NCBI RefSeq assembly: GCF_040829825.1
Contig: NZ_JBFOLH010000002.1
Strand: one strand, 5' to 3'
DNA from: Leadbetterella sp040829825
Lineage (GTDB): Bacteria > Bacteroidota > Bacteroidia > Cytophagales > Spirosomataceae
DNA: 64,000 nt
Shown: piece after piece, positions 1 through 7,485 of the stretch
Layout: each line of letters opens with the position of its first letter
Numbering within the stretch: the stretch's first letter is position 1
Made by a program: the position numbers and the translations under genes
The notes under the pieces: model-generated
The model's database searches: none
What the model was told of the DNA's origin: nothing
Seen by the model: only the letters and a program-made list of their open reading frames with translations

Positions 1-133
1 GGCAGTTTCCGCTCTGGCAGATGGTATGAAGCTTGTTATTATCGACTATTTCCCGAACCTTCCTGTAATTTTCTCCGATAGGTAATTTAACACGTAGCCA
101 GTCAGGTCTTTTTTTCCTTTCAATCAATTCCAT
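1..133 (-). CDS. lipA: Lipoyl synthase, N-terminal part (runs off the window)
   Basis: Reading the minus strand from the ATG at 133 gives 44 residues before the window edge. They include PDWLRVKLPIGENY near residue 10 and the start of the family's first cysteine motif (TICQSGNC). This matches the N-terminus of lipoyl synthase, a radical-SAM enzyme that inserts two sulfurs into octanoyl groups on E2 and H proteins. The first two cysteines of the auxiliary Fe-S cluster motif are visible; the radical-SAM CxxxCxxC lies outside. The start overlaps the 3' end of the upstream beta-barrel gene by 14 bases, so the two are probably co-transcribed. No strong Shine-Dalgarno sequence is seen, as is common in Bacteroidota. 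The call rests on recognised family residues only. Confidence 0.85.
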   Translation of the reverse strand, partial: MELIERKKRPDWLRVKLPIGENYRKVREIVDNNKLHTICQSGNC

Positions 134-881
134 TGCCAGCGTCTTTCTTCTTGACGATCGATTTATTTCCAAAATACAAAGTTAGGTAAACACTGACAAA
201 GGTCTGCGGATTATCGGAGAAAGTTGAAGCCAGTATTTCAGGTTTTTTAAAAAACGACTCCACCGTGGTGCCGATCTCCAGCCCGGTGACATTGTCGTTA
301 AAGGTGTTAATGTCAATGTTGGCTGCAATTTTGGCGTGCAGGCCGGGCGTAAATTTCATTCCGCGGAAACCGTTTTTAAGTATGCCGCCCACGCCCACGA
401 TATTTCCTTTGATATTGGGATCAAACTGCACAAAGGCGTTATTGTCTTCGTACCTGACGTAGTAAGGTTTCAGGAAGCCCAGGCTGGGACCTGCTGCAAA
501 GATCAGGCTTAGCCCGATGTTACTATCGCGTGTTTTTTGAAAAACGGCATATTCCCGGCCGTATTCCGGTCGTACCGAGAAGAGGTAATTGCGTTTCCCT
601 ATGGTAAACTTGGGCCCGAAACCTGTAAACCGGCTGTATTCCCTCGGGTTTTTCAGGTTAACGGCTTCTATGGCCAGGTACCGGTAAACGGTTTTGTTTT
701 TTCGTACCGAAACGGGGGTGGAGCTCCTGACCACCACGCCGCCGATGAGGCTGGTGAAATTACTGGTGGTGGCACCGAAAGCGAGGGTTTTGGTATCTAT
801 GCTTTCTTCCTCCTCTTTTTGCGCAAAAGACGGCCAGGCCAGCGTGATGATCCATAAGGAAGTAAGTATTTTTTTTAACAT
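120..881 (-). CDS. Secreted outer-membrane beta-barrel-like protein, unknown function
   Basis: 253 residues with a clear signal peptide (Lys-rich start, hydrophobic core, cleavage after SFA near residue 20). The rest is rich in alternating aromatic and polar stretches and glycines, and ends with a strand-like segment (FVSVYLTLYFGN) near residue 235. This is typical of a small Bacteroidota outer-membrane barrel. It has no recognised catalytic motif. It overlaps the start of lipA by 14 bases. The 213-base gap upstream (882-1094) holds nothing I can name. The fold class is inferred; function is unknown. Confidence 0.6.
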   Translation of the reverse strand: MLKKILTSLWIITLAWPSFAQKEEEESIDTKTLAFGATTSNFTSLIGGVVVRSSTPVSVRKNKTVYRYLAIEAVNLKNPREYSRFTGFGPKFTIGKRNYLFSVRPEYGREYAVFQKTRDSNIGLSLIFAAGPSLGFLKPYYVRYEDNNAFVQFDPNIKGNIVGVGGILKNGFRGMKFTPGLHAKIAANIDINTFNDNVTGLEIGTTVESFFKKPEILASTFSDNPQTFVSVYLTLYFGNKSIVKKKDAGNGID

Positions 882-1094
882 TTTAGCACCCGATGAATAA
901 GTAAAAATAGATTTTTATCGCTTAAAGTACTAACGATCCGGAAGAATAATTTGTTCTAATGCACATCCTGTTTTAATTTTGGTCACGAATCCATTTTACC
1001 ATTACCTCATGTATCACAACAAAACGGGGGTTGAACGAGAGATTGTAACCGTGGCCTGCTGATACAATGCATTCAACCGAAGCGGCTGCTATTA

Positions 1095-1718
1095 TTAAAG
1101 GGGAACTACGATTTTAAGAGCTTTATTATTCCCGAGCTTTTGTTTGTTGAACAGGTTCCTATGCTTAAAGATCAGGATATTGCCTGCGCCCACAATGGGC
1201 GCTATCCACAGGAAATCTTTGTTTTTGTGGGGCGGGTTATTGTACAGCCCCCAGTCAAGCAGGGCCATGGGAACAAACGGGCCCATGCTGAGTAAGCCGG
1301 TCTTCAGCACACCCCCCCGTTTGTATTTGTACACCGAGCTGACCTCATCGGACCGAAAGCTCAGCTGCTCCATTCTCCGGGCCGACCCGTCGTATTTGTA
1401 AATGGTAAACGTGCTGTCTTCAATGAAGGCCAGGTCTTCTTCAAAATACCGTCCGTCGCGGGTTTTGAACCGGAAAACATCTCCCTCAAAATAGCGCCAC
1501 CTTTTCCCGTTCCGGTAATTGGCCACGACCATGAAAGGGGTTTTGGTGGTGATGGCCTTGTACGATTTGGGGTCGTTTTTACGGAGTAGCTCGTCAACGC
1601 CCAGCGCGGTTCTTTTGTGGGGCTCCTTTCCCAGGTTCAGGTCTTCGGTGTTTTGCGCGAAGCAGCCGGGCGCACGAAAAAAGCAGCTGACGGCAATAAG
1701 GACAAGTATTTTTTTCAT
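1095..1718 (-). CDS. Secreted protein of unknown function
   Basis: 207 residues. The N-terminus has a signal peptide with a likely cleavage after CFA near residue 21. The mature part is basic and tyrosine-rich, with a mid-region hydrophobic stretch near residues 140-160 (LLSMGPFVPMALLDWGLY) that may be a membrane segment or a buried helix. I recognise no family. It overlaps the upstream DUF502 gene by 4 bases (ATGA-type overlap), so translation is probably coupled and the two proteins may act in the same envelope process. Confidence 0.55.
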   Translation of the reverse strand: MKKILVLIAVSCFFRAPGCFAQNTEDLNLGKEPHKRTALGVDELLRKNDPKSYKAITTKTPFMVVANYRNGKRWRYFEGDVFRFKTRDGRYFEEDLAFIEDSTFTIYKYDGSARRMEQLSFRSDEVSSVYKYKRGGVLKTGLLSMGPFVPMALLDWGLYNNPPHKNKDFLWIAPIVGAGNILIFKHRNLFNKQKLGNNKALKIVVPL

Positions 1719-2332
1719 GGCTGTTTTACCTCACTGATGGATACACCGCCGGATATAGCCATTTTCATTAACTCTGTGCTGGGTACGTTCAGGATCTCCA
1801 CATTCTCACGGGATACAATAAACGTCTGGCCTGAAATGGCGTACCCGTGCGGGCAGTAGACCGACACCATGTCAGGCAGGTTGAATATGTCCAGGTTTTC
1901 CTGGGTCAGAAATCCCATTTTCTTTACTACAGGATGATAGTTTATAGTAACCAGCACACCGGTGGTGAACTTTTTCTTTTCTCCTAAGAACGCAGAAATA
2001 AGATCTTTAGTGGCTGAATAGAAAATTTTTACAATCGGCAGGTTGGTGAGCTTTTCTTCCAGCCAGTTCTGGATAGTGAAAGGCAGGATACGGGTGAACA
2101 GCAGGCCGATAAAGGCTGTACCGCCCACCACGATGAGGAAGCCGAGCCCCGGGATAAAGAATTTTTTATTGGGATCAGACCAGCTCTCAAACTGTATTCT
2201 TCCGAGGCTGTCTACGAAATCAAAAGCCGAGAAAAGAATGAGAACGGTGATGCCCACCGGGGCTATAAAAACAAGCCCGCGCAGAAAATAAGAGGCAAGC
2301 CTGTTGAATAAATATCGTACTGTATTTCCCAT
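1715..2332 (-). CDS. DUF502 family inner-membrane protein
   Basis: 205 residues. Two transmembrane segments are visible near residues 15-37 and 62-84, followed by a soluble domain with the DUF502 features LPIVKIFYSATKDLI (about residues 97-112) and YCPHGYAISGQTFIV (about 159-173). DUF502 proteins are widespread bacterial membrane proteins without an established biochemical role. The gene is first in a two-gene unit with the secreted protein that follows it, overlapping by 4 bases. Family assignment is from remembered motifs; function is not known. Confidence 0.75.
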   Translation of the reverse strand: MGNTVRYLFNRLASYFLRGLVFIAPVGITVLILFSAFDFVDSLGRIQFESWSDPNKKFFIPGLGFLIVVGGTAFIGLLFTRILPFTIQNWLEEKLTNLPIVKIFYSATKDLISAFLGEKKKFTTGVLVTINYHPVVKKMGFLTQENLDIFNLPDMVSVYCPHGYAISGQTFIVSRENVEILNVPSTELMKMAISGGVSISEVKQP

Positions 2333-2509
2333 AGCGCAAAACCGGGGTGGAGAAGTGTTATTTCAGGTCCAAAATTAAGGTTTTATTTTGAGACCGCGTT
2401 ATCCGGCTTCCTGAATAAGTTTATGACCGCGGCAAACTTCGGGCGGAAAAGATTTTGAGAAATTGCGGGGTGAGGTAAATTTGCGGTCAGTAAACAGCGC
2501 AAAATAAAA

Positions 2510-3289
2510 ATGAACCTGGATCTGAGAAACCTGACGGCCCTGGTATGTGGCAGTACAGCCGGAATCGGAAAAGCCATTGCCACAGAGCTGGCCCTTTTGG
2601 GTGCCAACTGTATATTGATGGCCCGAAACGAGGAAAAACTGAAAGCTGCCGTGGCAGAGCTGGCCCGGCAGGGAGAGCAGCAGCACAGCTACCGGGTGGC
2701 CGATTTCAGCGATGTCGCCCGGGTGAAGGCGGCGGCAGAAAGCATAGAAGGGCCTGTGCATATCCTGATTAACAATACCGGCGGACCCCGTGGAGGAGCG
2801 CTTCTGGATGCCGATGACGCGCAGTTCCTGGAGGCGTTCAGCCAGCATGTGATCTGTAACCAGCTGCTTGCCCGGATTTTTACCGGAGGCATGAAAGCAG
2901 CCGGCTACGGACGGATCGTGAATGTGATCTCCACTTCGGTCAAAATCCCCCTGAAAGGACTGGGCGTGAGCAATACCATCCGCGGCGCTACGGCATCATG
3001 GGCCAAAACGCTGTCGAATGAGCTGGCCCCTTTCGGTATAACGGTGAATAACGTGCTGCCCGGCTTTACGGAGACGGACCGGCTCGAAAGCCTGATCGCC
3101 GGTAATGCGGCGGCGAAAAATAGCACCCCCGAAGAAGTGGCGGCCGGCATGCGGTCTGAGGTGCCTTTGGGGAGGTTCGGCCGGCCGGAAGAGATAGCCG
3201 CACTGGCCGCATTTCTTTGTACCCCGGCGGCTTCCTACATCACCGGGGCGAGCATCCGGGCCGACGGCGGAAGAACAGGAAGTATTTGA
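2510..3289 (+). CDS. SDR-family oxidoreductase lacking the usual catalytic Tyr/Lys
   Basis: 259 residues, normal length for a classical short-chain dehydrogenase. The Rossmann glycine motif GSTAGIG is at residues 14-20, the NNTGG structural motif at 88-92, and the catalytic-region serine at S143. The YxxxK motif expected about 12 residues after that serine is replaced by N155 and G159 (SNTIRGA). The C-terminal half (NNVLPGFTETDR, PLGRFGRPEEIA, GASIRADGG) is typical of FabG-like proteins. I recall Bacillota and Bacteroidota homologues with Asn at this position, so it is a natural subfamily rather than a fresh mutation. Substrate and activity are uncertain. The ATG at 2510 fits the standard SDR N-terminus. 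Confidence 0.8.
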   Translation: MNLDLRNLTALVCGSTAGIGKAIATELALLGANCILMARNEEKLKAAVAELARQGEQQHSYRVADFSDVARVKAAAESIEGPVHILINNTGGPRGGALLDADDAQFLEAFSQHVICNQLLARIFTGGMKAAGYGRIVNVISTSVKIPLKGLGVSNTIRGATASWAKTLSNELAPFGITVNNVLPGFTETDRLESLIAGNAAAKNSTPEEVAAGMRSEVPLGRFGRPEEIAALAAFLCTPAASYITGASIRADGGRTGSI

Positions 3290-3506
3290 CGGCTGCCCTG
3301 TACAGATTGAATGAATATTCTACTGTTTTGCTATTTAACAAAATAGTAATACTGCTTTTTATAGGAATTGTCAAAAAAAATATTCAATTTGTCATGATTT
3401 TAAGAATTTTGCCCTGTACCCGGTAAAAGATGTAGTGATAATGAGCAAAGAGCTTTACTCTTGAAAAAGCAAAATAAAAGAAAGAATTAATTGGTTAATG
3501 AAAGGA

Positions 3507-3537
3507 AAAGCATGGTCATTACGACTATGCTTTTTTT
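3507..3537 (+). terminator. Rho-independent terminator in a 320-base gap
   Basis: An 11-bp stem with one G-T pair (AAAGCATGGTC / GACTATGCTTT) encloses a 5-base loop and runs into seven T residues. It lies 218 bases after the SDR stop and 73 bases before the universal stress gene. The gap 3290-3609 contains no convincing ORF; a small hairpin CTATTT-AACA-AAATAG lies near 3331-3346. The terminator may end a long SDR 3' UTR or a separate small RNA. Confidence 0.6.
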
Positions 3538-3609
3538 CGTACCGGGGAATGACGAATATCATAAACCGGTACCCGGAAATGATGTATCTTTCCGAAAAGT
3601 TTAAGTGCG

Positions 3610-4434
3610 ATGAAAGTAATATTAGTAGCTACAGATTATTCGAAAGAGGCGGAAAACGCAGTAGAATATGCCGCTGCAGCCGCCCGGATGGTGGGTGCGA
3701 GGGTGGTTTTGTTTCACCTGTATAAATTATCTGTACATGCCATGAATTCGCGGCTGGGTCCGGGTTCATTTGACGAGCTGTATAAGGCCAGCCGGAAAAA
3801 GCTTGAAGACCGCGCCGCGGAAATTGCTGCGCGCTACGGCATTCACGCAGAGGCCGACTGGCATAAAGACGATTTTTATACCGAGCTGAAACAGAGCATA
3901 GCCTATTTTAATGCGGATATCCTGGTGCTGGGAATGGCTGAAAAGTCGCTGGAGCAGGATATGCTGGGAAATACTACCACTTCGGTGATTAACCGTTTGC
4001 GGTTCCCGGTGCTGGCTATCCCGTCCGGGGTAAAGTTTGAAGGGATCCGGACTATCCTCTTTGCTGCCGATATCCTGCGGGGAGTACACCTGAGCGTGTT
4101 GCAGAAAGTGAAGGAGGTGGCGGCCGGTTTCGGTGCAGAGCAGGTGGAGATTTTTCATGTCAGCGACAAGGTGAAGGAAATAGAAAAAGCAGGTATCCGT
4201 ACCAGTACGGAAAATGCGTTTGGCGAAGGCGTAGAAGGAGTGCGCTATTTTTATAAAAATGTGGAATCGAATGCCGTTATCCGGGAAATCCAGAAAGAGC
4301 TGGCAGAGATCAAAGCCGATATGCTGATCATGGTGCCTAACCGCTATGGCTTCTGGGGCTCGCTGATCCACCGGAGCAAGACCCGGATCATGGCATCGGG
4401 GAGTCAAGTGCCTTTGTTATCCTTACCCCTGTAG
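3610..4434 (+). CDS. Universal stress protein with tandem UspA domains
   Basis: 274 residues. It begins MKVILVATDYSKEAENAVEYA, the classic first strand and helix of a UspA domain. A second, more diverged UspA domain starts near residue 150 (IRTILFAADIL). Each half ends with a remnant of the nucleotide-binding loop (VLGMAEKSLEQDMLG near 115; MVPNRYGFWGSLIHRS near 240). Tandem-domain Usp proteins are cytoplasmic stress-response proteins, often ATP-binding; the loops here are imperfect, so binding is not assured. The pseudouridine synthase gene starts 8 bases downstream, suggesting one transcript. Confidence 0.85.
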   Translation: MKVILVATDYSKEAENAVEYAAAAARMVGARVVLFHLYKLSVHAMNSRLGPGSFDELYKASRKKLEDRAAEIAARYGIHAEADWHKDDFYTELKQSIAYFNADILVLGMAEKSLEQDMLGNTTTSVINRLRFPVLAIPSGVKFEGIRTILFAADILRGVHLSVLQKVKEVAAGFGAEQVEIFHVSDKVKEIEKAGIRTSTENAFGEGVEGVRYFYKNVESNAVIREIQKELAEIKADMLIMVPNRYGFWGSLIHRSKTRIMASGSQVPLLSLPL

Positions 4435-4441
4435 CCTGAAG

Positions 4442-5050
4442 ATGGTTGTTTTTGAAAACGAGGAAGTATACATCATCTGTAAACCTCCGGGGATGTCGGC
4501 ACAGGAAGACCTTACAGACGGCGATGCTGTGCCCGCACGGTTTCCGGGAACCCATTGCATCACCCGCCTCGACAAGCGGGTAAGCGGGCTGATGATCCTG
4601 GCCAAAGAGGCCGCTGCCGCCCGGAAATGGAGCCGGTACCTGCAGGAAGGGGCGATCCGGAAAGTGTATCATTGCGTAGTGGCCCGCCGCCCGGAAGCCG
4701 ACAGCGGCGAGCTTGTTCACTGGATACGCAAGGAGGCCAAAGCCCGTGTTTTTAACCGGGAGGAGAAAGGAAGCAAGCCGGCGGTGCTTCATTACCGTGT
4801 GCTCTGCTCGTCAGAACGTTATCACCTGCTCGAGATACAGATCGCTACAGGCCGGTTCCACCAGATCAGGGCTCAGCTGGCGGCCATTGGCAGCCCGATA
4901 GTGGGCGATCTGCGGTACGGGTATAAGCGCAGCTCACCCGACGGCAGTATTTTTTTGTGCTGCACGCAGGTGTCTGTACAGGATATTTCGGTGGAAATCC
5001 CGTTGCCGGGAGAATGGGAGCGGTATGGGGTGCTACAAAAGCTGTCCTAA
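4442..5050 (+). CDS. RluA-family RNA pseudouridine synthase
   Basis: 202 residues, a minimal catalytic domain without an S4 domain. Motif II reads TRLDKRVSG with the catalytic aspartate at D44; the usual His of HRLD is Thr here. Later motifs are YHLLEIQIATGRFHQIRAQLA near residue 120 and IVGDLRYG near residue 150. The enzyme isomerises uridine to pseudouridine in rRNA or tRNA; the target site cannot be told from sequence. The start follows the universal stress gene by 8 bases. Confidence 0.85.
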   Translation: MVVFENEEVYIICKPPGMSAQEDLTDGDAVPARFPGTHCITRLDKRVSGLMILAKEAAAARKWSRYLQEGAIRKVYHCVVARRPEADSGELVHWIRKEAKARVFNREEKGSKPAVLHYRVLCSSERYHLLEIQIATGRFHQIRAQLAAIGSPIVGDLRYGYKRSSPDGSIFLCCTQVSVQDISVEIPLPGEWERYGVLQKLS

Positions 5051-5109
5051 AATTTCGGGGTTCGTAATTTTTTTTGTTGGTTTGCAGCATTATTCAATCA
5101 AACGAGATC

Positions 5110-5565
5110 ATGCGCAAGTTTAAAATTTTCCTGTTTATCATCTTCCTGGTTTTCCTGGGGGTGCTTTGGTTTGTGAGTACCGGTTATTATTCTTCCGGCG
5201 ACCGGGCAGGTACGATCTCCAAATTCAGTGAGCGCGGGTATATATTTAAAACGTATGAAGGCCAGCTGATGGAAGGCGGTTACTCAGGAGAAACCGGCTC
5301 GCTTTCGCCCCGTTACTGGGATTTTTCCACCAAAGAGGACTCCGTTGTGGCAAAGCTGCGCCAGGCGCTGTCTACCGGTGAGCGCGTAACGCTCATTTAC
5401 CAGGAGAAATTTGTGAAATTTCCGTGGAACGGTGACACCAAATACATTGTGACCGATGTGCAGTTCCTGCCTAAAATAGAGCGGATCGAACCCCGGCATC
5501 TTCTGCCTGCGCCCCAGGAAACCACTACCGACAGCCTGCCGGCTGATTCGACCGAAATGATTTAA
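5110..5565 (+). CDS. Conserved membrane-anchored protein, unknown function
   Basis: 151 residues from the ATG at 5110. I preferred this start over an upstream in-frame one at 5074 because it begins with a typical positively charged residue pair followed by a single transmembrane helix (residues 5-22). The outer part carries short conserved-looking blocks (GDRAGTISKFSERG, TYEGQLMEGG, WDFS) and ends in a polar Thr/Ser/Pro-rich tail. Homologues in Bacteroidota are, from memory, sometimes labelled 6-phosphogluconate dehydrogenase, which nothing in this sequence supports. Function unknown. Confidence 0.65.
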   Translation: MRKFKIFLFIIFLVFLGVLWFVSTGYYSSGDRAGTISKFSERGYIFKTYEGQLMEGGYSGETGSLSPRYWDFSTKEDSVVAKLRQALSTGERVTLIYQEKFVKFPWNGDTKYIVTDVQFLPKIERIEPRHLLPAPQETTTDSLPADSTEMI

Positions 5566-5571
5566 TGGCCG

Positions 5572-5602
5572 GCGACCGGTTTTTCCGGCCGTAACCGGTC
5601 GC
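5572..5602. terminator. Perfect 10-bp inverted repeat after the membrane-anchored protein gene
   Basis: GCGACCGGTT and AACCGGTCGC flank an 11-base loop which itself contains CCGG. It lies 7 bases after the stop at 5565. There is no T-tract, so it may be a stabilising 3' hairpin rather than an intrinsic terminator. Confidence 0.45.
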
Positions 5603-5671
5603 GAAGGAGAGAAATGCTGATCGTGTCCTCCGGACTTACGTCCGGGAGTTAAGGGTGTTACATTCCTGCTA

Positions 5672-5726
5672 AACTATCTACCCGGAACTAATCACCCGGA
5701 ACTCGCAACTATTGTACCCGGAACTA
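5672..5726 (-). repeat. Degenerate ACCCGGAACT repeats upstream of glpD
   Basis: Three copies of ACCCGGAACT (5673-, 5688- and 5716-), plus a partial one, spaced 15-28 bases apart. This is the reverse complement of the AGTTCCGRGT unit found in a tandem array at 18531-18628. It occupies the glpD promoter region: a candidate -7 element TAGCTTTG lies just after it at 5740-5747. Confidence 0.75.
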
Positions 5727-5767
5727 CCAACTTTTTCCGTAGCTTTGCATAAACCGAATATTTCCGA

Positions 5768-7375
5768 ATGAACAGAGGGCATAGCTTAAGCCGGCTTTCG
5801 CATGAAAAGTTTGATATATGTATCATAGGTGCCGGCGCCAGCGGGGCCGGTGTGGCCCTGGATGCCGCTTTGAGAGGGTATAAAGTAGCCCTGATCGACG
5901 GCGGGGATTTCTGCGGACAAACCTCTTCCAAATCTACCAAGCTGATCCACGGCGGGGTAAGATACCTGGAACAGGCCTTCAAAAACTTTGATTTCGGACA
6001 GCTGAAGCAGGTAAAGCACGGACTTCGCGAGAGAAAGTACCTCTACTCCAACGCCCGTTATATCACCAAAAAACTGGGCATTATTACGCCCGTTTTCAGC
6101 GCTTTTGAAGGGTTCTATTACTTTATAGGCCTTAAACTGTATGGTTTCTTTGCGTTAAAAGACCATTTTCCGTCGGCCCGGTGGCTGACCCGCAAGGAAA
6201 TGCTCACCGAAAGCCCCCATATTACGGCAAAGGCTCATAGCGGTGTGCTGTATTACGATGGACAGCTCGACGATGCCCGCTACGTGATGGCCCTGGTAAA
6301 AACGGCTTACCGCGAAGGGGCTGCCGCGGCCAATTATTGCCGCCTGACCGGCTTTGAAAAAGAGGCTGGCGGGAAGCTGTCTGCGGCCCGGGTAGAAGAC
6401 GTACTGAGCGGGGAAACCTTTACCCTGCAAAGCACGCTCTTCATTAATTGTACCGGTCCCTTTTCAGATACCATACGGCTGATGGCCAACCCGGCAGAAG
6501 AGCGGCGGATTGCACCTTCCAAGGGGGTGCACGTGATGCTTCCGGGAAAGTATTTTGAAGGTGACAAAGCCATGCTGATCCCGAAGACCTCTGACGGGCG
6601 TTTGATTTTTGTAATCCCGTTCCGGGGGAAAGTGATGATCGGCACTACAGATACCCCTTATAAAGGCGGAAACGAAGAACCCCGGCTTGAAAAAGAGGAG
6701 GCTGCTTACCTCCTGGAAACCGCCCGGCCCTACCTGAAAGATGTGCCGGGGATGCATGAGGTGAAAGCCGGCTTCGGCGGTGTGCGCCCCCTGCTGCTGG
6801 CCCGGCGGAGAAGTGAAGAAAACACCAAATCGCTGCTGCGTGACCATGAAGTGGAAGTGGACGAAGAAAGCGGACTGGTCAGCCTTTTGGGTGGCAAATG
6901 GACCACCTACCGCCTGATGGCCCAGGATACTATGGATGCCGTGGATACCCTCTTCGGTAAAAAGAATATATGCCGTACGCACGATTACAAGCTGGTGGGA
7001 AATGACGAAGAAATCAGCCAGCCGGCCGATCAGGAAGACCTGTTGTGGCAACGCCTGCTGAGCTATTACGGTTGCCTGGCTCCTGAAGTGCTGGCCATTG
7101 ATGGCCGGAAAGAAGAAAGATTGCACCCTGCCCAGCCCTACCTGGCGGCAGAAGTGATTTTTGCCTGCCGGCACGAAATGGCACAAACCGTTCGTGATTT
7201 TATGGCCCGGAGGGTTCGCTGGGAGATCCTTGACTGGCAGTCATGCTTCGAGTCGGTAGAAAAAGTAGGGGAGATCATGGCAGCGGAGCTGGGATGGAGT
7301 GTGGAGAGAAAGGAGAGGGAGATAAGAGAATATGGGGAGATGTTACAGCAATGGATGATCGTTCCGGGTAATTAG
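5768..7375 (+). CDS. glpD: FAD-dependent glycerol-3-phosphate dehydrogenase
   Basis: 535 residues, full length. The N-terminal FAD motif GAGASGAG is at residues 21-28, followed by GGDFCGQTSSKSTKLIHGG, a signature of the GlpD family. The central part has RLIFVIPFRGKVMIGTTDTPY, and GGVRPLL and GGKWTTYRLMA follow. The enzyme oxidises sn-glycerol 3-phosphate to dihydroxyacetone phosphate at the membrane and passes electrons to quinone. No glpK or glpF lies nearby. A TAnnTTTG-type -7 element at 5740-5747 precedes the ATG at 5768. The stop TAG (7373-7375) lies inside an intergenic repeat copy that continues downstream, so the last few codons derive from the repeat. Confidence 0.95.
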   Translation: MNRGHSLSRLSHEKFDICIIGAGASGAGVALDAALRGYKVALIDGGDFCGQTSSKSTKLIHGGVRYLEQAFKNFDFGQLKQVKHGLRERKYLYSNARYITKKLGIITPVFSAFEGFYYFIGLKLYGFFALKDHFPSARWLTRKEMLTESPHITAKAHSGVLYYDGQLDDARYVMALVKTAYREGAAAANYCRLTGFEKEAGGKLSAARVEDVLSGETFTLQSTLFINCTGPFSDTIRLMANPAEERRIAPSKGVHVMLPGKYFEGDKAMLIPKTSDGRLIFVIPFRGKVMIGTTDTPYKGGNEEPRLEKEEAAYLLETARPYLKDVPGMHEVKAGFGGVRPLLLARRRSEENTKSLLRDHEVEVDEESGLVSLLGGKWTTYRLMAQDTMDAVDTLFGKKNICRTHDYKLVGNDEEISQPADQEDLLWQRLLSYYGCLAPEVLAIDGRKEERLHPAQPYLAAEVIFACRHEMAQTVRDFMARRVRWEILDWQSCFESVEKVGEIMAAELGWSVERKEREIREYGEMLQQWMIVPGN

Positions 7376-7408
7376 TTCCGCAGGAACTTAATAACCTCAG
7401 TTCCTGTA
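7361..7408 (+). repeat. AGTTCCGRGT-family repeat overlapping the glpD stop
   Basis: GTTCCGGGTAATTAGTTCCG is followed by two decayed copies (AGGAACTTAA, CAGTTCCTG). The spacing of 14 bases between the first two cores equals that of the tandem array at 18531. The TAG of the second core is the glpD stop codon. Confidence 0.6.
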
Positions 7409-7485
7409 CGCCAGTCCGGAGAACGCGGCAAGGCAACCACCCCGCAAGAATACCCCGTCAGAAAAATGGGTAATAACAGGAAGAA

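Noticed and set aside
3404..3425. CCCTGTACCCGG blocks at 3.4, 39.3 and 44.0 kb as another repeat family
   Set aside because: Matches are only about 12 bases and could be chance.
6464..7186. 240-codon ORF antisense to glpD
   Set aside because: Shadow of the high-GC glpD reading frame; no domain and His/Gln/Phe-rich composition typical of antisense frames.
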